From assembly GCF_003730115.1 (NCBI RefSeq), contig NZ_RJVP01000007.1:79530-143529 (forward strand): a DNA stretch of 64,000 nucleotides, in the 5' to 3' direction. The stretch's first letter is position 1. Every line of letters begins with the position of its first letter. Source of the DNA: Pseudomethylobacillus aquaticus (lineage in GTDB: Bacteria; Pseudomonadota; Gammaproteobacteria; Burkholderiales; Methylophilaceae). Below, piece by piece: positions 35,594 to 47,059 of the stretch. The translations under genes were made by a program, and so were the position numbers. The notes beneath the pieces are model-generated. The model worked only from the letters and a program-made list of their open reading frames with translations, ran no database searches and was not told where the DNA came from.

Positions 35594-35692
35594 CAAGAGG
35601 CGCATGCAGCACCGCAGCCGGGAGATGGCTATGGCTGGAATCGGAAATCGTCATTTGGCTGAACAACATAGTGCTAAGAATATAGTGTTTTT

Positions 35693-35717
35693 CGGCCTGA
35701 TTGGCAATATCAGGCCG
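35693..35717. terminator. 9-bp inverted repeat downstream of pssA
   Basis: CGGCCTGAT/ATCAGGCCG with a 7-base loop, 16 bases after the pssA stop. On the minus strand it is not followed by a T-run, and on the plus strand by only a weak one. It may be a poor intrinsic terminator between pssA and leuA. Confidence 0.4.
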
Positions 35718-35732
35718 CCTTGTATTTTTCTA

Positions 35733-36533
35733 TCAGGGCGATAGTGTCTGGTCGGACTTGACTTCCAGTTTGCGCTGCAGCCACAGCACGTAGCCTGAGC
35801 CCGCATAGAAGATGGACACCGCGAACAGCACCTCGGGCGGACTGTAGGAGATCAGCACGAAGGCCAGCACGATCAGCAGCACCGCGATGAACGGCACGCT
35901 GCTACGCAAGTTGATGTCCTTGCCGCTGTAATAACGCAGGTCGCTGACCATGGACAAGCCAGCAAACACGGTGATGCCCCAGGCCAGCCATTTCATCTGG
36001 ATCAGATCAAAGAACACAGCACGGCCGCTGACATCGTTCTCGAACGAGACCCACACCAGGCTGGCCAGCAAGGCCGCCGCCGCCGGGCTGGGCAAACCCT
36101 GAAAATAGCGCTTTTCACCGTCATCCAGCTTGGTATTGAAGCGCGCCAGCCGCAAGGCAGCGCAGGCGCAATAGATAAAGGCCGCGATCCAGCCCAGCTT
36201 GCCCATAGGCTTGAGTGCCCACACATACAGCACCAGCGCGGGCGCCACACCGAACGACACCATGTCAGACAAGCTGTCGTATTCGGCACCGAAGGCGCTT
36301 TGGGTGTTGGTGAGCCGCGCCACACGGCCATCCAGGCCGTCCAGCACCATGGCGATGAGGATCGCCACGGCAGCGTGCTCGAAGCGCCCGTTCATGGCCT
36401 GCACAATGGCATAGAAACCGGCGAACAAGGCCGCCGTGGTGAACAGGTTGGGCAGCAGATAGATGCCGCGCTCGCGCAGGCTGGGCTGCCCTGCAACAGG
36501 TTTGCGACGTTGACGCGGAGTGGCTTCGGCCAT
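35733..36533 (-). CDS. pssA: CDP-diacylglycerol--serine O-phosphatidyltransferase
   Basis: A 266-residue multi-span membrane enzyme that makes phosphatidylserine for phosphatidylethanolamine synthesis. The CDP-alcohol phosphotransferase signature is complete: DGLDGRVARL, then FGAEYDSLSDMVSFGVAP. It has an N-terminal basic stretch (TPRQRRKPVAGQ) and six or so hydrophobic segments. An AGAGGAA ribosome-binding site lies upstream. Its neighbour leuA is the usual partner in this group; no psd gene is visible here. Confidence 0.94.
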   Translation of the reverse strand: MAEATPRQRRKPVAGQPSLRERGIYLLPNLFTTAALFAGFYAIVQAMNGRFEHAAVAILIAMVLDGLDGRVARLTNTQSAFGAEYDSLSDMVSFGVAPALVLYVWALKPMGKLGWIAAFIYCACAALRLARFNTKLDDGEKRYFQGLPSPAAAALLASLVWVSFENDVSGRAVFFDLIQMKWLAWGITVFAGLSMVSDLRYYSGKDINLRSSVPFIAVLLIVLAFVLISYSPPEVLFAVSIFYAGSGYVLWLQRKLEVKSDQTLSP

Positions 36534-36608
36534 CGTGGAAGATTCCTCTTGAATTGCGCAGATTACAACATGGCTGGAACACAGCGACCACAGCCATGGC
36601 TAGTATAG

Positions 36609-37832
<1,224 letters not shown>

Positions 37833-37863
37833 GCTTGTAAAGCATGGTCGCGTCCCCACTGTA

Positions 37864-37872
37864 TGCTAGAAT
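37864..37872 (+). promoter_or_regulatory. Extended minus-10 promoter of yajC-secD-secF
   Basis: TGC directly before TAGAAT forms an extended minus-10 (TGnTAnAAT type), with no good minus-35. It lies about 63 bases upstream of yajC in the tgt-yajC gap. Confidence 0.4.
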
Positions 37873-37934
37873 TTTTGTTTTTGATTGCCGCGCTCTGCCG
37901 CGAACCGCATTGATTTTCTTAAGAAAGGTATCCC

Positions 37935-38255
37935 ATGCTGATTAGCACCGCTTACGCCAACACCGCTGCTGCCCCTGCGGCAGACTGGACCAGTTTTGTT
38001 CCTCTGGTCATCATCTTCGTGCTGTTCTGGTTCATGCTGATCCGTCCACAGATGAAGCAGGCCAAGGAGCAGCGCGCCATGATCGCGGCCCTGCAAAAGG
38101 GCGACGAAGTCGTGACCAGCAGCGGCATCCTGGGCAAAGTGGTCAAGGTGGGTGACAGCGTGGTCGATCTGGAAATCGCCACCGACACCATCATCCATGT
38201 ACAAAAACCTAGCATCCAGACGCTGCTGCCCAAGGGCACCATCAAGGCGCTGTAA
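37935..38255 (+). CDS. yajC: Preprotein translocase subunit YajC
   Basis: A 106-residue inner-membrane protein accompanying SecDF. It has one hydrophobic span (FVPLVIIFVLFWFMLIRP) followed by the conserved QMKQAKEQRAMIAALQKGDEVVTSSG and a small cytoplasmic domain. An AAAGG Shine-Dalgarno lies 6 bases before the ATG. It sits directly upstream of secD, the normal order. Confidence 0.96.
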   Translation: MLISTAYANTAAAPAADWTSFVPLVIIFVLFWFMLIRPQMKQAKEQRAMIAALQKGDEVVTSSGILGKVVKVGDSVVDLEIATDTIIHVQKPSIQTLLPKGTIKAL

Positions 38256-38316
38256 TGCAACTCTGGCCGCACGCCCCTAGCATGCGGCCTCTCTTTCACC
38301 TTTCACGAGCCAGGCC

Positions 38317-40146
38317 ATGAATCGCTATCCACTCTGGAAATACCTGCTAGTGCTGACCGCACTGGTACTCGGTGTGCTCTACTCCGTCCCTAACCTGTTT
38401 GGTGAAGCGCCTGCCGTACAAGTCAGCACCTCCAAAAACAACATCAGCCTGGATGCCGCGCTGATGGGGCAGGTGGAATCCACGCTGAAGCAAGCGAACA
38501 TCGAATTCGACAATCTGTTCCTGGATGCCAATGGTGTGAAGGTGCGTTTCGACACACCAGAAACCCAGATCAAAGCCAAGGACGCCTTGCAAGCAGCGCT
38601 AGGCAACGATTATGTGATCGCACTGAACCTGGTGTCACGCTCGCCCAGCTGGCTCAGCAAACTGGGTGCGCTGCCCATGTACCTGGGTCTGGATCTGCGC
38701 GGCGGTGTGCATTTCCTGCTGGAAGTGAATATGCAGGCCGCGCTCACCCAAGCGGCGGAGCGCTATGCTGGTGATTTCCGCAGTGCCTTGCGCAAAGCGC
38801 GCATCAACTACAGCGGCATCAACCGTGAAGGCCAAACTGTCCAGATCCGCTTCCGCGACAGTGCAGAACTGGACAAGGCAAAAAAGATCATCAACCGCGA
38901 TTACCCTGACCTGACCGTCAAGGAACAGGATAGCGGCAACGAAAAGATCCTGATCGCTTCCCTGAGCCTGGCATCACAAAAGCAGATCCAGGAATTCGCC
39001 CTCAAGCAGAACATCCAGACCCTGCACAACCGTATCAATGAACTGGGCGTAGCCGAACCCATCATCCAGCAGCAAGGGCTGGAACGCATCGTGGTGCAAT
39101 TGCCTGGCGTGCAGGACACCGCCAAAGCCAAGGAGATCCTGGGGCGCACCGCTACGCTGGAGATCCGCATGGTGGATGAGGAAAAAACCGACCCGGTGAC
39201 GCTGGAAAACGCCGCCAAGGGTCAGGTTCCGTTCGGTACCGAGTTCTTCAAACAGCGTAGCGGGGAACCCATCCTGATCAAAAAGAGCGTGGTGCTGACC
39301 GGTGACTACATCACCGACGCCGGCCCCGGTCTGGATCAGCAATCCGGTCAATCCGTGGTACACGTCTCGCTGGACAGCCGTGGTGCGGGCATCTTCAAGC
39401 AGGTCACGCGTGAGAACGTAGGCAAGCGCATGGCCATCCTGATCGTGGAAAAAGGCCAGGCTGAAGTGATCACCGCGCCGGTGATCCAGGAAGAGATCGG
39501 CGGTGGACGCGTGCAGATCTCCGGCATGGCCAATATCCGCGAAGCCACCGATGTGGCACTGCTGCTGCGCGCCGGCTCGTTGGCTGCGCCTATGGACATC
39601 ATCGAAGAGCGTACCGTAGGCCCAAGCATGGGTGAAGCCAACATCGAGCGTGGTCGCCATTCCGTGCTGTGGGGCTTTGCTGCCATCGCCATCTTCATGA
39701 TCGCCTATTACATGCTGTTCGGTACGGTATCGGTGCTGGCGCTGGGCATCAACCTGCTGTTGCTGGTCGCCCTGCTGTCCCTGCTGCAGGCCACCCTGAC
39801 ACTGCCCGGTATCGCCGCGATCGCACTGACACTGGGCATGGCCATCGACGCCAACGTGCTCATCAACGAACGCATCCGCGAAGAACTGGCGAATGGCAAC
39901 ACGCCGCAAGCTGCCATCAAGGCAGGTTACGACCGTGCTTTTGATACCATTCTGGACTCCAACGTGACCACCATGATCGCAGGCCTGGCCCTGTTCATGT
40001 TCGGCACTGGCCCGGTCAAGGGCTTTGCCGTGGTACACGTACTGGGCATCCTCACCTCGATGTTCAGTGCCGTGGTCGTGTCGCGTGCCGCCGTCAACCT
40101 GATCTACGGCTACCGCCGCAAGGTCAATAAACTTTCCATCGGCTGA
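38317..40146 (+). CDS. secD: Protein translocase subunit SecD
   Basis: A 609-residue membrane protein that, with SecF, uses the proton gradient to complete protein export. The first span (YLLVLTALVLGVLYSVPNLF) is followed by a large periplasmic region, with LGLDLRGGVHFLLEVNM and the P1 head domain. After DIIEERTVGPSMG come the C-terminal transmembrane helices (LGMAIDANVLINERIREEL, VTTMIAGLALFMFGTGPVKG). Length and motifs are normal for a full SecD. It is 61 bases after yajC and 29 bases before secF. Confidence 0.98.
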   Translation: MNRYPLWKYLLVLTALVLGVLYSVPNLFGEAPAVQVSTSKNNISLDAALMGQVESTLKQANIEFDNLFLDANGVKVRFDTPETQIKAKDALQAALGNDYVIALNLVSRSPSWLSKLGALPMYLGLDLRGGVHFLLEVNMQAALTQAAERYAGDFRSALRKARINYSGINREGQTVQIRFRDSAELDKAKKIINRDYPDLTVKEQDSGNEKILIASLSLASQKQIQEFALKQNIQTLHNRINELGVAEPIIQQQGLERIVVQLPGVQDTAKAKEILGRTATLEIRMVDEEKTDPVTLENAAKGQVPFGTEFFKQRSGEPILIKKSVVLTGDYITDAGPGLDQQSGQSVVHVSLDSRGAGIFKQVTRENVGKRMAILIVEKGQAEVITAPVIQEEIGGGRVQISGMANIREATDVALLLRAGSLAAPMDIIEERTVGPSMGEANIERGRHSVLWGFAAIAIFMIAYYMLFGTVSVLALGINLLLLVALLSLLQATLTLPGIAAIALTLGMAIDANVLINERIREELANGNTPQAAIKAGYDRAFDTILDSNVTTMIAGLALFMFGTGPVKGFAVVHVLGILTSMFSAVVVSRAAVNLIYGYRRKVNKLSIG

Positions 40147-40175
40147 TCGCCGCCCCCACCTCTAGAGCAGACATC

Positions 40176-41111
40176 ATGGAATTTTTCAGAATCAAAAAAG
40201 ACATCCCGTTCATGAGCTACGGGCGTCTGACGACAGCGATCTCGCTGATCACCTTCATCCTGGCCGTGTTGTTCCTGGCGACCCGCGGCCTGCATCTGGG
40301 CGTGGACTTCACGGGCGGCACCATGATGGAAGTGAGCTATCCGCAAGCCGCTGACATCGGCAAGATCCGCGGCGCCATCGACCAGCTGGGCCTGGGTGAA
40401 GTCACTGTGCAGAACTTCGGCTCCAGCCGCGATGTGCTGATACGTCTGCCCGTCAAAGCAGGCTTGAGCAGTGCACAATTGTCCGAGCAGGTGTTGACGG
40501 CGCTCAAACAGGCCGACAGCAGCGTGACCATGAGCCGCGTGGAGTTCGTCGGGCCACAGGTAGGTAAAGAGTTGTTCGAGAACGGCGCGCTGGCACTGTT
40601 GCTGGTTGCCGTCGGCATCATGCTGTACCTGGCCATGCGCTTCGAATGGCGCTTTGCCGTCGCGGCCATCATCGCCAACATGCATGACGTGGTCATCATC
40701 CTGGGCTTCTTCGCGTTCTTCCAGTGGGAGTTCAATCTGACCGTGCTGGCGGCGGTACTGGCGGTACTGGGTTACTCGGTGAACGAGTCGGTGGTGGTGT
40801 TCGACCGTGTACGCGAAAACTTCCGCAAGATGCGCAAGGCTGCGGTCACCACCGTGATCGACAATGCCATCACCCGCACTATGTCGCGTACCATCATCAC
40901 CCACTTTTCCACCCAGCTGATGGTGTTGTCCATGCTGCTGTTCGGTGGCGAAGTGCTGCATAACTTCTCGCTGGCACTCACTATCGGCATCCTGTTCGGC
41001 ATCTATTCCTCGGTGCTGGTCGCCTGCCCGGTGGCCATGTACCTGGGCGTATCGCGCGAGAACCTGATCACCGGTGCAGAGAAAAAACCTCAGGAAGACC
41101 CACTGCCCTGA
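40176..41111 (+). CDS. secF: Protein translocase subunit SecF
   Basis: A 311-residue partner of SecD. Features: an N-terminal span (LTTAISLITFILAVLFLATR), LGVDFTGGTMMEVSYP in the periplasmic start, and the RND-like transmembrane core with LAAVLAVLGYSVNESVVVFDRVREN and ITHFSTQLMVLSMLLFGGE. The order yajC-secD-secF is the usual operon. A GC-rich hairpin follows the stop. Confidence 0.98.
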   Translation: MEFFRIKKDIPFMSYGRLTTAISLITFILAVLFLATRGLHLGVDFTGGTMMEVSYPQAADIGKIRGAIDQLGLGEVTVQNFGSSRDVLIRLPVKAGLSSAQLSEQVLTALKQADSSVTMSRVEFVGPQVGKELFENGALALLLVAVGIMLYLAMRFEWRFAVAAIIANMHDVVIILGFFAFFQWEFNLTVLAAVLAVLGYSVNESVVVFDRVRENFRKMRKAAVTTVIDNAITRTMSRTIITHFSTQLMVLSMLLFGGEVLHNFSLALTIGILFGIYSSVLVACPVAMYLGVSRENLITGAEKKPQEDPLP

Positions 41112-41120
41112 ACCCGCGTC

Positions 41121-41143
41121 AGCCGCCCGGCACACGGGCGGCT
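41121..41143. terminator. GC-rich hairpin after secF
   Basis: A perfect 9-bp stem (AGCCGCCCG/CGGGCGGCT) with a 5-base loop, 10 bases after the secF stop. No T-run follows, so it may act with Rho or as a 3' end stabiliser rather than as a classical intrinsic terminator. Confidence 0.45.
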
Positions 41144-41201
41144 TGACAGCTAGCCCCGCTCCGCAGAAACTGGAGCCCTTTAGTACTCACGTCAGTCAGC
41201 C

Positions 41202-42464
41202 TTGGACGAAATCCCCTTAAGCTGGCAGCTCGGTGCTCTCGCCGTGCTGCTGTTGATCTCCGCCTTTTTTTCCATCGCCGAAACCAGCCTGATGTCGCTC
41301 AACCGCTATCGGTTGCGTCATCTCGCCAGCAACGGTCATCGCGGCGCGCGCCTGGCCAGTGTGTTGCTGGCCAAAACCGACAAGCTGCTGGGTGTGATCC
41401 TGCTAGGCAACAACTTTGCCAATGCGGCCTCTGCAACGCTGGTCGCGCTGATCACGGTCGAACTGTTCGGCGAAGGCGAGTGGGTGGTGATGCTGGGCAC
41501 CCTCACCGTCACCTTCTTCATTCTGGTGTTCAGCGAGATCTCCCCCAAGATCATCGCGGCGGCCTATGCCGAAAAACTGGCATTCGGCTGCAGCTATGTG
41601 CTCTACCCGCTGCTCAAGGTGGCTTACCCGGCGGTCTGGTTCGTCAACCTGTTCGTGAACGCTCTGCTGCGCCTGCTCGGCATCAAGATCAACTTCGCTG
41701 AGACCTCGCATGCCATCACCATGGAGGAGCTGCGCAGCATCGTCAGCGACGCCGGCAGCTACATCCCCAAGAAACACCGCACCATTCTGCTGAATCTGTT
41801 CGATCTGGAAAAAGCCAGCGTGGATGACGTGATGACCGCGCACACGCAGATCGAGAGCATCGATTTCGACGCCCCCATCGACGACATCCTGCAGCAGATC
41901 TCCAGCAGCCACCACACCCGCCTGCCGGTACGTCAGGGCCCGAATGAAGACATCATCGGCATCCTGCATCTGCGCAAGGTGATGAATCAGATGCGTGATG
42001 CCGGCACGCTGGATATGGAGGCGTTGCGCGAGATCCTCGCGCCACCCTACTTCATCCCCAGTGGCACCGCCTTGTACACGCAGATCCAGCAATTCCAGGA
42101 ACACCAGCAACGCATCGCGCTGGTGGTGGACGAATATGGCGAACTGAAAGGCCTGGTCACACTCGAAGACATACTGGAAGAAGTAATCGGTGACTTCACC
42201 ACCCAGTCACCGATGCGCAGCAGCAAGTACCATCAGGAAGAAGACGGCAGCTGGCTGGTAGATGGCAGCAGCAGCCTGCGCGACCTGAACAAAAAGCTGC
42301 ATCTGCAATTGCCACTGGAAGGGCCACGTACGCTGAACGGTTTGATACTGGAACATTTCGAGGACATCCCCGAACCCGGCACCAGTTTCCGCATCGCCAA
42401 GCATCGCTTTGAAGTGATCCAGGTGCAAGACCGTATCGTCAAAAGTGTGCGCATCCACCCCTGA
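41202..42464 (+). CDS. CorB/CorC-type membrane protein with CBS domains (HlyC/CorC family)
   Basis: A 420-residue protein with an N-terminal DUF21 membrane domain (AVLLLISAFFSIAETSLMSLN, FSEISPKIIAAAYAEK), two CBS domains starting around VDDVMTAHTQIESI, and a C-terminal CorC_HlyC domain (DGSWLVDGSSSLRDLNKKLH). Such proteins are linked to magnesium or cobalt efflux. The start is a TTG at 41202: the protein then begins MDEIPLSWQLGALAVLLLIS, as in homologues, though no Shine-Dalgarno is visible. Cation specificity is inferred. Confidence 0.88.
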   Translation: MDEIPLSWQLGALAVLLLISAFFSIAETSLMSLNRYRLRHLASNGHRGARLASVLLAKTDKLLGVILLGNNFANAASATLVALITVELFGEGEWVVMLGTLTVTFFILVFSEISPKIIAAAYAEKLAFGCSYVLYPLLKVAYPAVWFVNLFVNALLRLLGIKINFAETSHAITMEELRSIVSDAGSYIPKKHRTILLNLFDLEKASVDDVMTAHTQIESIDFDAPIDDILQQISSSHHTRLPVRQGPNEDIIGILHLRKVMNQMRDAGTLDMEALREILAPPYFIPSGTALYTQIQQFQEHQQRIALVVDEYGELKGLVTLEDILEEVIGDFTTQSPMRSSKYHQEEDGSWLVDGSSSLRDLNKKLHLQLPLEGPRTLNGLILEHFEDIPEPGTSFRIAKHRFEVIQVQDRIVKSVRIHP

Positions 42465-42598
42465 GGCCCAGCCTGGCGAGCGGCGTATCTGCTGCTGACG
42501 GGATGTCTGCGGGCGCTAGTCAACATCAGCAGAATTAAACTGCATACGCATGCCTGATTCAGGCTTGAAAATTTCTCGATTCGGCTCAAAATACAGAC

Positions 42599-42904
42599 AT
42601 GGCAAGCACCAAACATCAAGACAGCAATCTCGCCGAACTGGCAAAAACCAAACCGCCAGCACTATACAACGTCATGCTGCTGAACGACGACTACACGCCG
42701 ATGGAGTTCGTGGTCGAGGTGATACAGCGCTTTTTCGGAAAAAGCCGCGAACAAGCAACGCAAATCATGCTCAAAGTACATACCGAGGGCATGGGCGTAT
42801 GCGGTGTCTATCCACATGGCATCGCTGAAACGAAAACGAATCAGGTTCTGACGCATGCACGTGAGCATCAGCACCCCCTGCAATGTACGATGGAAGAAGC
42901 TTGA
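42599..42904 (+). CDS. clpS: ATP-dependent Clp protease adaptor ClpS
   Basis: A 101-residue N-end-rule adaptor that hands substrates with destabilising N-termini to ClpA. The core shows [38 protein letters not shown] and [14 protein letters not shown], with the substrate-pocket region intact and the acidic C-terminus (CTMEEA). It lies 19 bases upstream of clpA, the standard pair. Confidence 0.97.
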   Translation: MASTKHQDSNLAELAKTKPPALYNVMLLNDDYTPMEFVVEVIQRFFGKSREQATQIMLKVHTEGMGVCGVYPHGIAETKTNQVLTHAREHQHPLQCTMEEA

Positions 42905-42923
42905 AGAAAGTCGAGGCAGTTGA

Positions 42924-45197
42924 ATGATTGCGCAAGAACTGGAAGTCTCTCTGCATATGGCCTTCATGGACGCCCGCCAGAAGCGCCATGAACTGATCAC
43001 GGTCGAGCACCTGCTGCTGGCCATGATCGACAACCCGACCGCAGCCGAAGTGCTGCGTGCCTGCGGTGCCAACCTCGATCAGCTGCGTCGCGAACTGACG
43101 CGTTACATCGAAGAACATACCCCGCTGGTGGCTGGCACTGAAGAAGTCGACACCCAACCCACGCTGGGCTTCCAGCGTGTGATCCAGCGCGCCATCCTGC
43201 ATGTGCAATCCTCCGGCAAGAAGGAAGTCACCGGCGCCAATGTGCTGGTCGCTATCTATGGCGAAAAAGACTCGCACGCGGTGTTCTTCCTGCACCAGCA
43301 GGGCGTCACCCGTCTCGACATCGTCAACTTCATCTCGCATGGCGTCGCCAAGGTGGCAGATGGCAGCAATGCCAAGCGCAGTGAAACCGAGCAGGAAAAC
43401 GACACCGAAGCCACGCCGGCTGGTGCGCTGGAGAACTTCACCCAGAACCTGAACCAGCAAGTGCTGGCTGGCAAGATCGACCCGCTGATCGGCCGCGACC
43501 ACGAACTGGAACGCGTGATCCAGACCCTGTGCCGCCGCCGCAAGAACAACCCGCTGCTGGTCGGTGAGGCTGGTGTAGGCAAGACCGCAATCGCCGAAGG
43601 GCTGGCGCGCCGTATCGTGGAAGGCAATGTGCCCGACGTGCTGGCCAATGCCACCATCTATTCGCTGGACATGGGCGCCCTGCTGGCGGGGACCAAGTAC
43701 CGTGGTGATTTCGAGCAACGTCTCAAAGCCGTGATGAAAAAGCTGGGCGAGCAGGCAGACGCCGTGCTGTTCATCGATGAGATCCACACCCTGATCGGGG
43801 CCGGTGCGGCCAGCGGCGGTACACTGGACGCTTCCAATCTGCTCAAGCCTGCCTTGTCCAACGGCTCGCTGAAGTGCATAGGCGCGACCACTTACCAGGA
43901 ATACCGTGGCATCTTCGAGAAAGATCACGCCCTGTCACGCCGCTTCCAGAAGATCGACGTGAACGAGCCCAGCGTGGCGGAGACCGTGGAGATCCTCAAG
44001 GGTCTCAAGTCACGTTTCGAAGCGCATCACAGCGTGAAATACACGACGTCTGCACTCAGCACGGCAGCCGAACTGTCGGCCAAATACATCAATGACAGAC
44101 ACCTGCCGGACAAGGCCATCGATGTCATCGACGAGGCCGGTGCTGCGCAGCGCATCCTGCCCAAATCCAAGCAGAAAAAAGTCATCGGCAACAAAGAGAT
44201 TGAAGACATCATCGCCAAGATCGCGCGCATCCCGCCGCGCAACATCTCGTCGGACGATCGCAACGCCCTGAAGACACTGGATCGTGACCTGAAAAGCGTG
44301 GTATTCGGCCAGGACAAGGCCATCGACGCACTGGCTTCCGCCATCAAGATGGCACGTAGCGGCCTGGGCAACACCCAGAAGCCGATCGGCTCCTTCCTGT
44401 TCTCCGGGCCCACCGGCGTGGGCAAGACCGAAGTCGCGCGCCAACTGGCTTACACGCTGGGTATCGAACTGATCCGCTTCGACATGTCCGAGTACATGGA
44501 ACGTCATGCCGTGTCGCGCCTGATCGGTGCGCCGCCGGGCTATGTGGGCTTCGATCAGGGCGGCCTGCTCACCGAAGCCATCACCAAGCAGCCATACAGC
44601 GTGTTACTGCTGGATGAGATCGAAAAAGCACATCCGGATATCTTCAACATTCTGCTGCAAGTGATGGATCACGGTACGCTGACCGACAACAACGGCCGCA
44701 AGGCGGATTTCCGCAATGTGACCATCATCATGACCACCAATGCCGGCGCGGAGGCCATTTCCAAAACCAGCATAGGCTTCACGCTGGGCAGCAGTGCGGG
44801 AGATGAACTGGCCGACATCAAGCGCCTGTTCACGCCAGAGTTCCGCAACCGTCTGGATGCCATCGTGTCGTTCGCGCCGCTGAGCGCTGACATCATCATG
44901 CGCGTGGTGGACAAGTTCCTGATCCAGCTGGAAGATCAGCTGCACGAGAAGAAAGTGGACGCCAGCTTCACCGATGCCTTGAAAGCCTATCTGGCCAAGA
45001 AGGGCTTCGACCCGCTGATGGGTGCCCGCCCGATGGCACGCCTGATCCAGGACACCATACGTCGTGGTTTGGCAGACGAGCTACTGTTCGGACGACTGGC
45101 CAATGGCGGTGCTGTGATCGTCGACATCGACGAGAACCAGCAGCTCAAGCTGGTGTTCGAGCAAGCGGAAGAAAGCGCAGCGCCCAGCGTCGCCTGA
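42924..45197 (+). CDS. clpA: ATP-dependent Clp protease ATP-binding subunit ClpA
   Basis: A 757-residue AAA+ unfoldase. It has an N-domain ([20 protein letters not shown]), a first AAA module with [16 protein letters not shown] and [12 protein letters not shown], and a second with [18 protein letters not shown] and [15 protein letters not shown]. The C-terminal part includes [22 protein letters not shown]. It works with ClpP (not in the window) and ClpS, encoded 19 bases upstream. An intrinsic terminator follows. Confidence 0.98.
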   Translation: MIAQELEVSLHMAFMDARQKRHELITVEHLLLAMIDNPTAAEVLRACGANLDQLRRELTRYIEEHTPLVAGTEEVDTQPTLGFQRVIQRAILHVQSSGKKEVTGANVLVAIYGEKDSHAVFFLHQQGVTRLDIVNFISHGVAKVADGSNAKRSETEQENDTEATPAGALENFTQNLNQQVLAGKIDPLIGRDHELERVIQTLCRRRKNNPLLVGEAGVGKTAIAEGLARRIVEGNVPDVLANATIYSLDMGALLAGTKYRGDFEQRLKAVMKKLGEQADAVLFIDEIHTLIGAGAASGGTLDASNLLKPALSNGSLKCIGATTYQEYRGIFEKDHALSRRFQKIDVNEPSVAETVEILKGLKSRFEAHHSVKYTTSALSTAAELSAKYINDRHLPDKAIDVIDEAGAAQRILPKSKQKKVIGNKEIEDIIAKIARIPPRNISSDDRNALKTLDRDLKSVVFGQDKAIDALASAIKMARSGLGNTQKPIGSFLFSGPTGVGKTEVARQLAYTLGIELIRFDMSEYMERHAVSRLIGAPPGYVGFDQGGLLTEAITKQPYSVLLLDEIEKAHPDIFNILLQVMDHGTLTDNNGRKADFRNVTIIMTTNAGAEAISKTSIGFTLGSSAGDELADIKRLFTPEFRNRLDAIVSFAPLSADIIMRVVDKFLIQLEDQLHEKKVDASFTDALKAYLAKKGFDPLMGARPMARLIQDTIRRGLADELLFGRLANGGAVIVDIDENQQLKLVFEQAEESAAPSVA

Positions 45198-45242
45198 CTT
45201 CCGTCTGCAGACGGGATTCCAGCCTGCAGATTGCAATGCAAC

Positions 45243-45282
45243 AAAAGCCGCATCCCGCCCCTAGGCCTGATGCGGCTTTTTT
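45243..45282 (+). terminator. Intrinsic terminator after clpA
   Basis: A 12-bp stem AAAAGCCGCATC/GATGCGGCTTTT with a 14-base loop, ending in a T6 run. The A-rich left arm means it could also serve the convergent GST-like gene. Confidence 0.85.
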
Positions 45283-45306
45283 ATGCCTGCATGCGCTATC
45301 GCTACC

Positions 45307-45966
45307 TTAGTGATCTGCCGGCGGGATGAGCAAGGAAGCGGGCTGCCCGGCTTGCCAGGTGGGCAATTTCACCATGATGTGCTCGAACAGCGCGCTTTGC
45401 AGCCAGCCGGTCAGCCAGCCACGCAACTGTGGATAAGGTGCCTCTGAAAACCATGCGGTATCCACCATGGCAAATTGCCGGACGAAGGGGAAGACGGCGA
45501 CATCGGCCCAACTGGCCGTGTTGCCCAGCAACTGAGCATGTGACTGCAAACGCAGCTCCAGCTTGTGCAGGAACTGCTCGCCAGCAGCCCGCTGTTCCTG
45601 TGCGGATGGGCCAGGATGACGTTGCGGATACTTGTAACCATCCAGTGCGCGCTTGAAGTCGGTGTCGTTCTCGTCCACCAAGGCATCCGCGCGTTGAAGA
45701 TCACCACTCGACGCCGCTTTTAACCAGCCTTGCGGGTCGGCCTGCCGCAGCGCCCAGGCCATGATGCTGCGGCTCTGATCGATGACGGTGCCGTCCTCCA
45801 GCACCAGCACCGGCACGGTCGCTTTGGGCGAAGCGGCCAGCAACTCGGCAGGTTTGTCTCGCAAGGCGATCTCGCGCACTTCCACCTGCGTCCCGCTGAC
45901 ATACAAGGCCATGCGTGCCCGCATGGCATACGGACAACGTCGATACGAATAAAGCACGGGGCGCAT
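45307..45966 (-). CDS. Glutathione S-transferase family protein
   Basis: A 219-residue protein with an N-terminal thioredoxin-fold domain that begins LYSYRRCPYAMRARMALYVS; the Cys-Pro-Tyr-Ala resembles the catalytic site of omega/glutaredoxin-like GSTs. It continues with KATVPVLVLEDGTVIDQSRSIM, the glutathione-binding SR motif, and a helical C-terminal domain from about 90. It is convergent with clpA and lies 42 bases downstream of pyrD. Its substrate is unknown; a thiol transferase role is suggested by the Cys. Confidence 0.85.
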   Translation of the reverse strand: MRPVLYSYRRCPYAMRARMALYVSGTQVEVREIALRDKPAELLAASPKATVPVLVLEDGTVIDQSRSIMAWALRQADPQGWLKAASSGDLQRADALVDENDTDFKRALDGYKYPQRHPGPSAQEQRAAGEQFLHKLELRLQSHAQLLGNTASWADVAVFPFVRQFAMVDTAWFSEAPYPQLRGWLTGWLQSALFEHIMVKLPTWQAGQPASLLIPPADH

Positions 45967-46008
45967 CAGCAGTTCGCAAGCAACAGCAAGTCCGATAGCA
46001 ACCCTGGC

Positions 46009-47025
46009 TTAGCCCAGTGCCCGGCAGGCTTCGCGCACCAGCGCCGGGCCACGATACACCAGGCCACTATACAACTGCACCAGGCTGGCGCCCGCTGCGA
46101 CCTTCTCGGCGGCATCTTCCCCAGTCAGGATGCCACCCACGCCAATGATGGGTAGCGCGCCCTGCAGACGTGACGCCAGTTGCCGGATCACCAGGTTGGA
46201 CGCTTCACGCACCGGCGCGCCGGACAGGCCGCCCGTCTCGGTGGCATTGCTCATGCCTTCGACCTTGGCACGGGACAGGGTGGTGTTGGTGGCGATGACG
46301 CCATCGAACTGATGTTGCATGAGCAGATCAGCGATTTCGTTGATCTGCTCTGATTCCAGATCTGGCGCGATCTTGAGCGCGATCGGCACATAACGGCCGT
46401 AACGCTGGCTGAGATCGGTTTGCGCCTGTTTCAATGCCGCCAGCAAGGCGGACAACGCGTCCTTCTCTTGCAAAGCACGCAGGTTCTTGGTGTTGGGTGA
46501 AGAGATGTTGACGGTGACATAACTGGCCTGAGCATACACTTTGCGCAGACACAGCAGGTAGTCATCCACCGCACGCTCGTTGGGCGTATCGAAATTCTTG
46601 CCGATATTGATGCCCAGGATGCCGCGGTAGTTGGCCGCACGCACGTTCGCCAGCAGCTGGTCCACGCCCAGATTATTGAAGCCGAACCGGTTGATCACGC
46701 CCTGCGCCTCTACAACGCGGAACAAGCGCGGCTTGGGGTTACCAGGCTGCGGGCGCGGCGTGATGGTGCCCACTTCGATAAAGCCGAACCCCAGCGCGGC
46801 CAGACCATCGATATAGGCCGCATTCTTGTCCAGCCCGGCGGCCAGGCCGACAGGATTTGGAAAAGTAATGCCCATCACGCTGCGTGGCTGACAGACCGGC
46901 GGCTTGGCCAGCAAACCGAGCAAACCGGCTTTTTCTGCGACACGCAGGCTTTTCAGGGTCAGGTCGTGGGCTTGTTCAGCATCCAGCTGGAACAACAGGG
47001 GTCGGGCGAGTGCATAAATGGTCAT
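46009..47025 (-). CDS. pyrD: Dihydroorotate dehydrogenase (quinone)
   Basis: A 338-residue class 2 enzyme on the inner membrane that oxidises dihydroorotate in pyrimidine synthesis and reduces quinone. N-terminal membrane-associating helices ([19 protein letters not shown]) precede the FMN barrel: [69 protein letters not shown] with the catalytic serine, and [23 protein letters not shown]. The reading frame and length are normal for the family. Confidence 0.97.
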   Translation of the reverse strand: MTIYALARPLLFQLDAEQAHDLTLKSLRVAEKAGLLGLLAKPPVCQPRSVMGITFPNPVGLAAGLDKNAAYIDGLAALGFGFIEVGTITPRPQPGNPKPRLFRVVEAQGVINRFGFNNLGVDQLLANVRAANYRGILGINIGKNFDTPNERAVDDYLLCLRKVYAQASYVTVNISSPNTKNLRALQEKDALSALLAALKQAQTDLSQRYGRYVPIALKIAPDLESEQINEIADLLMQHQFDGVIATNTTLSRAKVEGMSNATETGGLSGAPVREASNLVIRQLASRLQGALPIIGVGGILTGEDAAEKVAAGASLVQLYSGLVYRGPALVREACRALG

Positions 47026-47059
47026 GACACAATTTTACTGGATAAACCGCCATACAGAC

